Part shown: positions 7,785-15,880 of the stretch, in pieces
How positions within the stretch are numbered: the stretch's first letter is position 1
Layout of the letters: every line of letters starts with the position of its first letter
NCBI GenBank assembly: GCA_037380725.1
Contig: JARRRL010000024.1
Span: 1-22,030 of the forward strand
Direction: 5' to 3'
Length of the DNA: 22,030 bases
Origin: JARRRL01 sp037380725
GTDB lineage: Bacteria > Pseudomonadota > Gammaproteobacteria > Pseudomonadales > JANQJO01
Made by a program: the position numbers and the translations under genes
The notes under the pieces: model-generated
What the model was told of the DNA's origin: nothing
What the model saw: the letters and a program-made list of their open reading frames with translations, nothing else
Databases searched by the model: none

Positions 7785-8159
7785 GATCGGGTTCCCTATG
7801 AATGCTTGAATATTAAGGGGGAGAGTCTTCCAAAGCCTTGTTTTTATTGAATCAATTTTATTGAACAATCGAGTTTCTGCCTACCTCATTGCGTAGGTCG
7901 GGAGCTCATCATACGAAAAAAGCAGTGATAGATCGAGATTTTTGATCACGAAATCATCGAGTGGATCGGGTGAAGGTGGGTATTCGCTCGTGATCGAGTG
8001 TTTTTGTTGACGGTATGATCAATCTGTTTGGCTTCTGGCTTCAGTGTTCGTGACTTACGTTGGGGCGCTGGCTATGATAAGTGACTCGTGGGCGAAGGGG
8101 TGTCTTAAATGATGGTCCACCGCCTGATCATGATCTGATTATCCTGGGTTTTCTGTGTT
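7785..8159. promoter_or_regulatory. Divergent intergenic region between the BNR-protein operon and prsK
   Basis: These 375 bases hold no convincing gene. They contain a small hairpin with a CCTAC/GTAGG stem (about 7878-7895) and several ATCACGA/ATCGAG-like short words between about 7928 and 8004 that could be a regulator's half-sites. There is a TATGAT -10-like hexamer at 8073-8078 before prsK without a good -35. I did not find a convincing sigma-54 site (TGGCAC-N5-TTGC). Promoters for both directions are expected here but are not resolved. Confidence 0.4.
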
Positions 8160-10268
8160 ATGGCGCCTCAACTCATTGGTGCAGTGGGCTATGGCCTGTG
8201 TGCGTTGTTGTTCTTCGGCCTCTTTTTCAGATTGCTGATCTACGCGCGATCGCAGCGAGCTGAGCAGGCCCTGACGTATGCGGTCTTTATGACAGCGGTA
8301 TGGGCGTGCGCCAATGCCGTCATGTTTTATAAGGACAGCGTGGTTTTCTTTGGTTGGGTGAGTTGGACGGAAGTCACGCGTAATGCGGCATGGTTCTACT
8401 GTTTATTGGTCGTCTTTGGCTCGGTGCAAGCGGCGGCGTTGCCGTTGTTGAAACGCTGGGTATGGGGTGGAAAGCTGGTGCTGCTTGGCCAATTTATTTT
8501 GTCGACCCTACTGGTTTTTGTGTTCGATACGCGCTTTATTTCTGTATTTTATTTTATTAATGTGTTGTTTTCCGTCTCGATGCTGGTGCTGGTTGAACAA
8601 TTGTTACGCAACGCCAGTCAAGCGCAGCGGTGGCAGGTCAAATTTTTTGGTGTGGCGTGTCTGTTGTTATTTGGCTTTGATTTTCTGCTGTATTCTCAGT
8701 CTGTTTTGAAAGGGCAAATTCAGCCCAGCTGGTTGCAGGCGCGCGGTGCGGTGACCACCTTGGCCGCGCCACTGGTATTTCTGTACAGCACGCGGCAACG
8801 TCGTGTGCCACGCTTAATGGCTTTTTCTCATAAATTAGTCTTTCACAGCAGTGTGCTGTTGGTGGCCAGTGCATACCTGATCCTGACGGCGATTGCGGGA
8901 TATTATTTTAAGAATTTTGGTGGGGGATGGGGCGAATTTTTACGCATTTTTGTGATGGCCGGCGGTTTGGTTGGTTTGGTGTTGTTGCTGTTTTCGGGCG
9001 CGATGCGCGCGCGGCTGTGGGTATTTATCAGTCGACATATTTTGCCGTTTCAATACGATTACCGCGAAGAGTGGTTAAAGGTGACGCGCTCATTGTCGGA
9101 GGCGACGGCCTTGTGGCCATTGACGCGGAAAATTGTTGCGTTGCTGGGTGATTGTGTGGAAAGCACCGGTGGTGCGATCTGGGTGTGTAATGAATCGCAA
9201 CGTTTGGTGCTGATCAATAACGGTGTGTTTACCTTTCCAGAGGTGCACACCAGTCGTGATTTGGATGCATTAATGCGGTATTGGCAAGAGGGCGATCGTA
9301 TTGTGCTGATTCCCGAGTTATTAAGTGATGTGGTGTTGGCGCGTCGAGTGAACTTGCCGACGTGGATGTTGCGGGATGGCTTGGCGTGGCTATTGATCCC
9401 GTTGAAAGCCCAAAATACGCTTCAAGGTTTCGTATTATTGGCTGAGCCGCGTACGGAAATCAGTCTGAATTGGGAAAACTTCGATTATTTGCGTGTTGTG
9501 GCGTCGCAAGCTGCTGTGCAATTGGCGGTGGCGCGAGCCTCTGAACAATTGGCTACCACGCAGCGATTTGAAGCGGTGCATCAGATGTCGGCGTTTTTTG
9601 TACACGATTTGAAGACGATGGTGAGTCAACTGTCGATGATGAGCAAAAATGCACATCGACACATCAGTAATCCGGCTTTTATTGAGGATATGTTATCCAC
9701 TGTGGATCACGCTGTTTCGAAAATGCAAAGAATTTTGCAGCATTTACAGTCCGCTGACCTCAATCAGCGCTTGGAGCTGGTTGACGTGGTGGTGTTAATG
9801 CGTGATATGGTGGCGAGTGTTTTGGGAGAACCCCAACCCCAATTGAGCGTCCTGGTGCCGTCGGCTACTGTACGTGCGGAGCGCAGTGCGTTGCGTTCTG
9901 CATTGATGAATTTGATTGTTAATGCGCAAGAAGCGGTGCGAGAAAGAGCTCCGGATGATGAGCACGCGCGGAGCGGTGAGGTGTGCGTAAGCGTAGACGT
10001 ATTTCGCGGGCATGATGGGCAAGTGGCGCTGGAGCGAGTTGAACAATATTTGATTACCATTTCGGATACGGGTAAAGGCATGTCGCCTGATTTCATGCGT
10101 GAGCATTTATTTAAACCCTTTCACAGTACGAAAGGGTTGACGGGAATGGGTATTGGTTTGTATCAGACGAAAGCCAGTTTGGAAGCGGTGGGAGCTGAAG
10201 TTTTTGTTGAAAGTCGTGTGGGTGAAGGCACGGTGTTTCGTATTTTGTTGCCCATGGCGCCAAAGTGA
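8160..10268 (+). CDS. prsK: PEP-CTERM system-type membrane histidine kinase PrsK
   Basis: This 702-residue sensor kinase has an N-terminal block of about seven or more hydrophobic helices (residues about 5-285). A GAF-like region follows (about 310-460, including CVESTGGAIWVCNESQRLVLINN). The kinase core carries the H-box FVHDLKT with His at about 482, the N-box ALMNLIVNAQEAV (about 581-593), a DTGKGMS G1 box, and a HSTKGLTGMGIGLYQTK G2 region. This architecture and length, with the unusual FVHDLK H-box, match PrsK of the PEP-CTERM/exosortase system, which pairs with PrsR. The partner gene begins 51 bases downstream, so they form one operon. The signal sensed is unknown. The start is ATG at 8160; no clear Shine-Dalgarno was seen. 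No exosortase or PEP-CTERM protein is visible in this window. Confidence 0.87.
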   Translation: MAPQLIGAVGYGLCALLFFGLFFRLLIYARSQRAEQALTYAVFMTAVWACANAVMFYKDSVVFFGWVSWTEVTRNAAWFYCLLVVFGSVQAAALPLLKRWVWGGKLVLLGQFILSTLLVFVFDTRFISVFYFINVLFSVSMLVLVEQLLRNASQAQRWQVKFFGVACLLLFGFDFLLYSQSVLKGQIQPSWLQARGAVTTLAAPLVFLYSTRQRRVPRLMAFSHKLVFHSSVLLVASAYLILTAIAGYYFKNFGGGWGEFLRIFVMAGGLVGLVLLLFSGAMRARLWVFISRHILPFQYDYREEWLKVTRSLSEATALWPLTRKIVALLGDCVESTGGAIWVCNESQRLVLINNGVFTFPEVHTSRDLDALMRYWQEGDRIVLIPELLSDVVLARRVNLPTWMLRDGLAWLLIPLKAQNTLQGFVLLAEPRTEISLNWENFDYLRVVASQAAVQLAVARASEQLATTQRFEAVHQMSAFFVHDLKTMVSQLSMMSKNAHRHISNPAFIEDMLSTVDHAVSKMQRILQHLQSADLNQRLELVDVVVLMRDMVASVLGEPQPQLSVLVPSATVRAERSALRSALMNLIVNAQEAVRERAPDDEHARSGEVCVSVDVFRGHDGQVALERVEQYLITISDTGKGMSPDFMREHLFKPFHSTKGLTGMGIGLYQTKASLEAVGAEVFVESRVGEGTVFRILLPMAPK

Positions 10269-10319
10269 CACGATAGAGGGTCGCTGAGGCAATTAATTAA
10301 CAAATAAAGTGATGTTGTT

Positions 10320-11687
10320 ATGGAAAAAATACTTTTAATTATTGAAGATGAACCGGGTGTGCAAAATCAAATGAAATGGTGTTTTGACGAGCACACAACG
10401 GTGTTGACGGCGCAAGATGCGACTACGGCCATTGAGGTGTTGCGTCGGCATGAGCCGCAGGTGGTGACATTGGATTTGGGATTGCCACCCGATCCAGGTG
10501 GCTCCAGTGCTGGATTTGCTTTGTTGGGCGAATTGTTGTCATTGCGACCGGATCTGCAAATCATTGTGATCACGGGTCAAGAAGATGATCAGTTGGCGGT
10601 GAAAGCCATTGGCTTGGGCGCGCAAGATTTTTATCAAAAACCCATCGATCCGGATACCCTGGCGTTTGTGGTGGGACGTGCTTTTCGCATTGCGCGTTTG
10701 GAGATGGAAAACCGAAAGTGGCGCAGTCGAGCGGCACCCGGTTTGTGTGGCATTGTTGGGGATAGCCCGGCGATGGTGAATTTATGTCGGACCATTGAGA
10801 AGATTGCGCCCACCGACTTGACGGTTTTGGTGCTGGGCGAAACGGGTACGGGTAAGGAGTTGGTGGCGCGATCGCTTCACACGCTGGGTGGGCGTGCGCA
10901 CAAACCGTTTTGCGCCATCAACTGCGCAGCGATACCCGAGAATCTTTTGGAAAGCGAATTGTTTGGTTATGAGAAAGGGGCGTTTACCGGGGCCAGTCGC
11001 CAGAAAAAAGGTAAAATTGAAATGGCTCAAGGGGGTACCTTGTTTTTGGATGAAGTGGGGGACATGCCTTTAGCGCTGCAAGCCAAAATGTTGCGTTTCT
11101 TACAGGAGCGGGTGATTGAACGTGTGGGGGGCTACGACACCATTGCCGTGGATGTGCGCGTGGTGTGCGCGACGCACCGCAATTTACAGGAAATGATTGA
11201 TCGCGAGTCTTTTCGAGAGGATTTGTTTTATCGGGTTGGCGAATTATCTTTAGAGGTGCCGCCATTGCGGGAGCGAGAAGGCGATTTGATGCTTTTGGCG
11301 TACACCTTTTTGGAGCATTTTGCTGAACAACAAGGGAAAAAAATTAAACGGTTTTCGCCTGAGGCCGTGGCGGCCATGGAGGCGTATTCATGGCGAGGCA
11401 ATGTTCGTGAGTTGGAAAGTAAAGTCAAGCGCGCGATTATCCTCGCGGATTCCAATGTGATCACCGCGCGAGACTTGGGTTTGGCACCCGATCGAGGCGG
11501 CCAACCTTTGAATTTGCGCGAAGTGCGTGAAAAAGCGGAACGCGAAGCCATTTTGAAAGCGCTGAATGGGTGCAAAGGGAACGTGACACAAGCGGCAAAA
11601 GTATTGGGTGTGACGCGCCCAACTTTGTATAACCTCTTGTCGCGTTATGAGATACAGGTGGATAATCCGTTGGGTGCTTCAGAGTGA
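10320..11687 (+). CDS. prsR: PEP-CTERM-box-type response regulator PrsR (sigma-54-dependent activator)
   Basis: This 455-residue NtrC-family regulator has three domains. The receiver domain (about 4-120) has the acidic pair E9/D10, phospho-acceptor D52 (in LDLGLPPDP) and K107 (in YQKPID). The AAA+ sigma-54 interaction domain has Walker A GETGTGKE (173-180), the sigma-54 contact loop GAFTGA (220-225) and Walker B LFLDEVGD (241-248). A Fis-type helix-turn-helix (about 425-448, NVTQAAKVLGVTRPTLYNLL) ends the protein. It should activate sigma-54 promoters when phosphorylated by PrsK, encoded just upstream. In other bacteria the PrsK/PrsR pair controls PEP-CTERM surface proteins and exopolysaccharide genes. 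The insert after the receiver's Asp (LPPDPGGSSAG) is characteristic of this group. The ATG at 10320 has a poor Shine-Dalgarno. Confidence 0.9.
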   Translation: MEKILLIIEDEPGVQNQMKWCFDEHTTVLTAQDATTAIEVLRRHEPQVVTLDLGLPPDPGGSSAGFALLGELLSLRPDLQIIVITGQEDDQLAVKAIGLGAQDFYQKPIDPDTLAFVVGRAFRIARLEMENRKWRSRAAPGLCGIVGDSPAMVNLCRTIEKIAPTDLTVLVLGETGTGKELVARSLHTLGGRAHKPFCAINCAAIPENLLESELFGYEKGAFTGASRQKKGKIEMAQGGTLFLDEVGDMPLALQAKMLRFLQERVIERVGGYDTIAVDVRVVCATHRNLQEMIDRESFREDLFYRVGELSLEVPPLREREGDLMLLAYTFLEHFAEQQGKKIKRFSPEAVAAMEAYSWRGNVRELESKVKRAIILADSNVITARDLGLAPDRGGQPLNLREVREKAEREAILKALNGCKGNVTQAAKVLGVTRPTLYNLLSRYEIQVDNPLGASE

Positions 11688-11695
11688 TTTTCTTC

Positions 11696-11821
11696 GGGTT
11701 CTCTCTCGAGTCTTCTTTTAAACTCGAAATTGAGATTCCATATGATTCCAATATACTGGATGCAGAAGAAAAAATTGTGCGGGACAAGAGAGAACCCTTC
11801 TAGAGAGAGAACTCTTCTGCA
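11696..11821. repeat. Nested inverted repeats downstream of prsR
   Basis: Several self-complementary pairs lie here. GGGTTCTCTCT (11696-11706) pairs with AGAGAGAACCC (11787-11797), 11 bp. TCGAGT (11706-11711) pairs with ACTCGA (11722-11727), 6 bp. TGCAGAAGA (11761-11769) pairs with TCTTCTGCA (11813-11821), 9 bp. A second AGAGAGAGAAC copy (about 11802-11812) could compete with 11787-11797 for the first arm. The pairs partly cross each other, so they cannot all form together. This may be the 3' region of the prsKR transcript or a regulatory RNA; no classic T-tract terminator is seen. Confidence 0.7.
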
Positions 11822-11827
11822 CTTTTG

Positions 11828-11869
11828 ACTGAACCAAAATCAAAATAATGCGATTGATTTTGGTTCAGT
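11828..11869. terminator. Long perfect hairpin, 14-bp stem, between convergent genes (possible bidirectional terminator)
   Basis: ACTGAACCAAAATC (11828-11841) is perfectly complementary to GATTTTGGTTCAGT (11856-11869), with a 14-base loop. It lies between convergent prsR and the secreted three-module gene, as expected of a shared terminator. However, no T-run follows the stem in either direction, so intrinsic termination is uncertain; it could instead be a 3'-end stabiliser or a protein-binding site. Confidence 0.6.
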
Positions 11870-11960
11870 TGAAGATGTTTGTCCGGATTCACGCGCTGTC
11901 GATTCGCGTTACCGTTCATCCTCCGATTGACTGAGCGGCTTAGGCAGCTTGTAAATGCTG

Positions 11961-12881
11961 TTACTGAAAACCATAAAGCGTGTTACCGTTGCTGCCATCG
12001 CTTTCGAAAAAGAAAGCGCCAATGGACTCGCCAATGTGGGCAATCTCATCGTCACGGGAACGTTCTTCTTCGATGAAGACCTCAGCCGTTTCGCTGTAGG
12101 GTTCGTACTCCAAGCGCGTGTCGGCGGTATTGGGTCCATTATACGTTTGCATGCTGGCCAGCAATGAGGGAACGCCAATGAAGGGAAGCAAATTAGTGAT
12201 GGTGCCGCCGAGGTGTGTGACCGACGTGATATCTTGTGTGTAAATTGCACAGATGAAATTCGGGCATAGGTAAGCGCCATCATTGCTGGCTGTTGAGTTA
12301 TTCAGAATCATATAACCCACTGTTTCCGTAGGGTGGTAGCCTAGGCGTTCTTCTTCTTGCAGCTTGACGGTAAATGAGTAGAAGTTGACATTTTTCTGGC
12401 GTGTCACAATGGGTTGCCAGCCATAAAATGTTTGTGCTTGGCTGAAAACGACGGGATCTGGACGTATGCTATTGAACCAAACAGTCCGAAAGTAATGGTT
12501 GACGTTTGTGAGACCGACTTCGATTGTGCCGTTGTATAGCGAGTGCGTGCCTCTTTCCAGGACCACATAATTTATGGTCTCGTATTCGTGGTAGCCATCT
12601 TGATAATACCACTCTTCCATTTTGAATTGGAATGAATCAGGTTGTACATTTCTAATTCGAATGTGGACGGGGCTTTCACTATTGCGACTGATGACCTGCA
12701 TGAAAACAACGGGCTCATTAAAGGTGTGCGATAGCGTTATACTTTGCCAACTGTACGCATCGGGTTGCTCAACACTGATGGTGTCCGTCACACCGATGAT
12801 GTAGGGCTGCATGCTGTACGTGTGGCCAGATACCAAAAAGAGAAGTAGAGTGATGAACCAACAGCGTATCAATTTATTCAT
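11961..12881 (-). CDS. Secreted protein made of three tandem 80-90 residue modules, function unknown
   Basis: This 306-residue protein starts with a signal peptide (MNKLIRCWFITLLLFLVSGHTYS, cleavage probably near residue 23). The rest is three diverged copies of one module with the plan: hydrophobic strand PVVFxQ or PSLLASMQT, a middle part like VHIRIRNVQPDSFQFKMEEW, then E-x-x-x-YHE-TxxYVVLE. Copy 1 covers about residues 40-120, copy 2 about 125-205 and copy 3 about 235-300. Copy 3 ends with FIEEERSRDDEIAHIGESIGAF, a signature I associate with extracellular repeat proteins of uncertain function; the pattern faintly recalls H-type lectin domains. There is no PEP-CTERM, LPXTG or membrane anchor at the C-terminus (it ends LYGFQ). 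The ATG at 12879-12881 has AAAGGA about 8 bases upstream; an in-frame GTG at 12902 is less likely. Convergent with prsR. Confidence 0.75.
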   Translation of the reverse strand: MNKLIRCWFITLLLFLVSGHTYSMQPYIIGVTDTISVEQPDAYSWQSITLSHTFNEPVVFMQVISRNSESPVHIRIRNVQPDSFQFKMEEWYYQDGYHEYETINYVVLERGTHSLYNGTIEVGLTNVNHYFRTVWFNSIRPDPVVFSQAQTFYGWQPIVTRQKNVNFYSFTVKLQEEERLGYHPTETVGYMILNNSTASNDGAYLCPNFICAIYTQDITSVTHLGGTITNLLPFIGVPSLLASMQTYNGPNTADTRLEYEPYSETAEVFIEEERSRDDEIAHIGESIGAFFFESDGSNGNTLYGFQ

Positions 12882-12924
12882 GAGCAATATCCTTTTGTTC
12901 ACGATGAGTTATGGATAACTTATT

Positions 12925-12941
12925 CACATGTACATCATGTG
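12925..12941. promoter_or_regulatory. Perfect palindrome CACATG-N5-CATGTG upstream of the secreted three-module gene
   Basis: CACATG (12925-12930) and CATGTG (12936-12941) form a perfect 6-bp inverted repeat with a 5-base spacer. It is 44 bases upstream of the ATG at 12881, in the leader or promoter zone, so an operator for a dimeric regulator is plausible. No regulator is identified. Confidence 0.4.
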
Positions 12942-13087
12942 TATTTTGTACATATAGAAGTAAGATAAGGAAGGGGCTTGCCTGGGTCGCTTAGTCGTTT
13001 GCATTAGTTGCTTGCTTAGTTGCTTAAGTATAAAAAGTGATGTTAGGCGAGGCCAGGTGAAGAGTATTGTAAAGTGTGATGCTCGTC

Positions 13088-13118
13088 AACATCTTGATGT
13101 TATTTTCAAGGTAACATC
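13088..13118. promoter_or_regulatory. Three AACATC half-sites in alternating orientation upstream of waaA
   Basis: AACATC (13088-13093), GATGTT (13096-13101) and AACATC (13113-13118) make two overlapping inverted repeats; the second (GATGTTA/TAACATC, 13096-13102 with 13112-13118) is 7 bp with a 9-base loop. It lies about 90 bases before the waaA start, in the divergent region shared with the secreted-protein gene. It could be an operator or a leader hairpin; the two inverted repeats exclude each other. The rest of this 328-base intergenic region has repeated TTAGT/TTGCTT words around 12990-13025 and no gene. Confidence 0.4.
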
Positions 13119-13209
13119 GAACCGCGGCTATTTCTGGTTATTTTTTGATAGGCGCAACAGGCCAGTACGACCTAAATGAATCAAATAATGAAAGAAGTTT
13201 GAGGATCGA

Positions 13210-14508
13210 GTGGTGGTGGTTTATCGGTGTCTTTGGGTAATGGTGATGCCGCTGGTCTTGTTGCGTTTGTGGTGGCGCGGACGTCGTCAACCGGCGTACC
13301 GGCAGCAGTGGCGGGAGCGATTGGGGTGTGTCGACGTGACGGCACCGGTGGACGTATGGTGGCACGCTGTTTCCGTGGGGGAAGTGGTGGCCAGTGTGCC
13401 GACGCTGAAGGCATTGCAGGCGCGTTTTCCAGCGCTTCGTGTGTGGGTGACGGTCTCGACGCCGACGGGTCGACAGACTGTACAAGATCGTTTGCCGGAT
13501 TTGACCTGTTTTTCCTATGCGCCGATGGATCAAACGGGCTGCGTGCAACGGTTTTTAAAAAGGATTCAACCCTCACTTATTGTGGTTATGGAGACGGAAG
13601 TGTGGCCTGAATGGTTATGTCAGGCTGAAAGGCGTGGCATACCTGTTGTTTTGGCGAACGCGCGCTTATCGGAAAAATCCTGTCGAGGTTATGCGCGTTT
13701 AGGTTGGTTTACGCGGCAAGTGTTGCAACGCTTTGCGACAGTAGGGGCGCAATCGCCTGCGGACGCTGAGCGGTTTGTGCGTTTGGGCTGTGATGCGGCG
13801 TGTGTGTCCGTCATGGGAAACCTGAAGTTTGACATGCCGGCACCCGTTGAAGCACGTGAAAAAGGGTTGGCGTTACGCGATGCGTGGGGAGCGCGCTTGG
13901 TGTGGTTGGCTGCTAGTACGCACCTGGGCGAAGATGAGCTCGTTTTAGCGGCGCATGCCGAGATTTTGAAACACTTACCGGACAGTCTTTTGGTGCTCGT
14001 GCCGCGACACGCCGATCGTTTTGATGCAGTGGCTCAATTGGTTGAACGGTCTGCTTTTCACCTGGTGCGACGATCCCATCAGGGAACGGTGGTTGCTGAA
14101 ACGCAAGTCTATCTTGGCGACACAATGGGTGAGTTGTTGGTTTTCATGTCGGCGTGCAGTGTGGTGTTTGTTGGGGGGAGTTTAATTCCGCATGGTGGAC
14201 ACAATCTGCTAGAGCCTGTGCTGTGCGGCGCACCAGTATTGACGGGACCGTATACGCATAATTTTATGCACATACATCATTTGTTGGAAACGCAAGGGGC
14301 GATTCGAACGGTTCACTCATCGACGCAATTGGCGCGCTCGGTGCTGGATTTGTGGGCGTCGGATGAGACCCGCCGTCAGCTTGTGTCGGCGGGGAAGCAA
14401 GTTTTGTTGGAAAACCAAGGCGCCACCGAACGGTTGCTGCGGCTTATTCGTGATTACTTGCATCTTCGTGATCACTTGCATCGTGTTCCAACGGGCTTGA
14501 ATCCGTGA
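13210..14508 (+). CDS. waaA: 3-deoxy-D-manno-octulosonic acid (Kdo) transferase WaaA/KdtA
   Basis: WaaA adds Kdo residue(s) from CMP-Kdo to lipid IVA, the first step of lipopolysaccharide core assembly at the inner face of the cytoplasmic membrane. The 432-residue protein is of normal family length. It has an N-terminal membrane-anchoring helix (LWVMVMPLVLLRLWWRGRRQ), the WHAVSVGEV motif in the acceptor domain (about residues 49-57), and the donor-site motif FVGGSLIPHGGHNLLEP (about 320-336), hallmark of this GT30 enzyme. The start is one of three consecutive GTG codons at 13210, 13213 and 13216, after GAGG at 13201-13204. The 3' end overlaps the convergent tolC gene by 65 bases, in an 18-bp tandem duplication. 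Whether it adds one or two Kdo units cannot be read from sequence. Confidence 0.94.
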   Translation: MVVVYRCLWVMVMPLVLLRLWWRGRRQPAYRQQWRERLGCVDVTAPVDVWWHAVSVGEVVASVPTLKALQARFPALRVWVTVSTPTGRQTVQDRLPDLTCFSYAPMDQTGCVQRFLKRIQPSLIVVMETEVWPEWLCQAERRGIPVVLANARLSEKSCRGYARLGWFTRQVLQRFATVGAQSPADAERFVRLGCDAACVSVMGNLKFDMPAPVEAREKGLALRDAWGARLVWLAASTHLGEDELVLAAHAEILKHLPDSLLVLVPRHADRFDAVAQLVERSAFHLVRRSHQGTVVAETQVYLGDTMGELLVFMSACSVVFVGGSLIPHGGHNLLEPVLCGAPVLTGPYTHNFMHIHHLLETQGAIRTVHSSTQLARSVLDLWASDETRRQLVSAGKQVLLENQGATERLLRLIRDYLHLRDHLHRVPTGLNP

Positions 14509-15880
14509 ACCATTTGTTTATTTCGGTTAGTGTGCCGCTGTGTAGGTCGCCAATAGTCTGTTTAATGCGCAAAAGTCGTTTGATGTAATCGTAGCGAAAT
14601 TGTGCGTAATCGCGTTCCGCTGCGAACACGTTTTGTTGAGCGAGCAATACATCGACGATACTTCGTGTGCCAGCGTCGTAGCCCGCTTCCGTGGCTTCAA
14701 GTGCGCTGGTGTTCGATTGGACTGACTTATTTTGCGCTTTGACACGACGAATGTCGGTGAGGAGTTGCGCGTGCAAGGTGGTGATGTCGCGCTCTAGCGT
14801 GCGCCGCGTTGCTGCGAGAGCGTGTTTGGCGGCCATCCAGCGACGTTGCGATTCTTTCTTGGCCAGTCCAATAGACCCCCCTAAGTACAGCGGCATTTCA
14901 ATACTGACGCCGATACTGGTGACGCGCTGATCGGGTTGGTCGAAGCCGCTTTGGTACCCCATGGACGTCCCATATCGACTGAATAAGTCGATGGTGGGTA
15001 GATAAGCACTTTTGGCTAAGTTTTTCTGCAGTCGGGTTTGTTCAAGGGTGGCGATCGCTTGTTGGAGTGGTGGATTATTTTCAGTGGCGAGCGTGATCCA
15101 CTCGTTAACCGTGGCGCTGGGCGTTTGAATGGGAAAGTCCTTGGCTAAGGTGGCAATGCGCTTTACGGGTTTTCCCGTTAACAAGAGCAAGTTTTCTTGC
15201 GCGGTGGCCAATTGGTTTTCGGCGGATAGGGTACTGACCTGTGCGGCGTCGAAGCGTGCTTGTGCGTCCAGCACATCGGTCACGGAAACTAAGCCGACAT
15301 CGAAGCGCTCACGCGCCTGAGTAACTTGTTTTTTGAGTGTGCGTTCTTGTCGTTTGGCGAGGTTCAGGTCATCTTGCGCCAACAGCGTGTCCAGATAGGT
15401 ATCCGAAACTCGGATAATAAATTCTTGTTTTATTTGATTTAATTCGGCGCGTAATGCTTTAAGTCCCACTTGACCTTGTTGATACGCGTTCAGGTCTGAC
15501 ACATCAAAAACCGTTTGAGAGAGATTCAGCGCGTACTCGCGGCTGGTTCCCGATTGCGTGATATCATCTCCGTTGGCGCTGGACGTGATGTTGCTGTGAC
15601 TGTGCGTGACGTTACCCGAGAGCGAGATTTTGGGCTTGAGTCCGCTGACGGTGGCTTGCAGTTGGTAAGAGTCGGCATCGATGGACAACAGTGCTTGTTG
15701 GTATTGCGCATCGTGTACGTGGGCCAACTGGTAAATGTTTGCCAGATCGGGTGTGGTCTGTGCCTTAACGGTAGAAAACGGAGCAAGAAAGGTTAAAAAA
15801 TAAACAACCCATAGTGATGATCGTCGTCGTGGTGAGTGTGTTGGCATAAGGCTGAGTCTTGTGGTCTTGAGGAGCGTCAT
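14444..15880 (-). CDS. tolC: TolC family outer-membrane channel protein
   Basis: TolC forms trimeric outer-membrane/periplasm channels for tripartite efflux pumps and type I secretion. The 478-residue protein has a signal peptide (a hydrophobic SLWVVYFLTFLAPFSTVKAQ region; cleavage probably after about residue 40). Two homologous outer-membrane-efflux halves follow. Copies of the helical motif are visible, such as RFDVGLVSVTDVLDAQARFDAAQ and the second-half GYDAGTRSIVDVLLAQQNVF, which are family hallmarks. The ATG at 15878-15880 gives a long n-region; an ATG 11 codons in (MPTHSPRRR) is an alternative with a more usual signal peptide. The last about 15 residues are acidic and His-rich (HDASDHEDASNHE) and come from an 18-bp duplication overlapping waaA on the other strand. 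Transcribed convergently to waaA and divergently from thiC. Confidence 0.93.
   Translation of the reverse strand: MTLLKTTRLSLMPTHSPRRRSSLWVVYFLTFLAPFSTVKAQTTPDLANIYQLAHVHDAQYQQALLSIDADSYQLQATVSGLKPKISLSGNVTHSHSNITSSANGDDITQSGTSREYALNLSQTVFDVSDLNAYQQGQVGLKALRAELNQIKQEFIIRVSDTYLDTLLAQDDLNLAKRQERTLKKQVTQARERFDVGLVSVTDVLDAQARFDAAQVSTLSAENQLATAQENLLLLTGKPVKRIATLAKDFPIQTPSATVNEWITLATENNPPLQQAIATLEQTRLQKNLAKSAYLPTIDLFSRYGTSMGYQSGFDQPDQRVTSIGVSIEMPLYLGGSIGLAKKESQRRWMAAKHALAATRRTLERDITTLHAQLLTDIRRVKAQNKSVQSNTSALEATEAGYDAGTRSIVDVLLAQQNVFAAERDYAQFRYDYIKRLLRIKQTIGDLHSGTLTEINKWFTDSSPLEHDASDHEDASNHE
14447..14482. repeat. 18-bp tandem duplication within the waaA/tolC 3' overlap
   Basis: TTCGTGATTACTTGCATC (14447-14464) is followed directly by TTCGTGATCACTTGCATC (14465-14482), differing at one base. 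It is coding on both strands: a repeated RDYLHL/RDHLHR in WaaA and a repeated HDASDHEDASNHE tail in the TolC-family protein. Confidence 0.9.

Noticed and set aside
8018..8050. TGGCTTCTGGCTTC as a sigma-54 -24/-12 promoter before prsK
   Set aside because: Spacing and bases do not match TGGCAC-N5-TTGC; only the TGGC words are shared.
13227..13610. 127-residue frame rich in Gly/Ala/Ser inside waaA
   Set aside because: It is an out-of-frame reading of the well-supported waaA gene.
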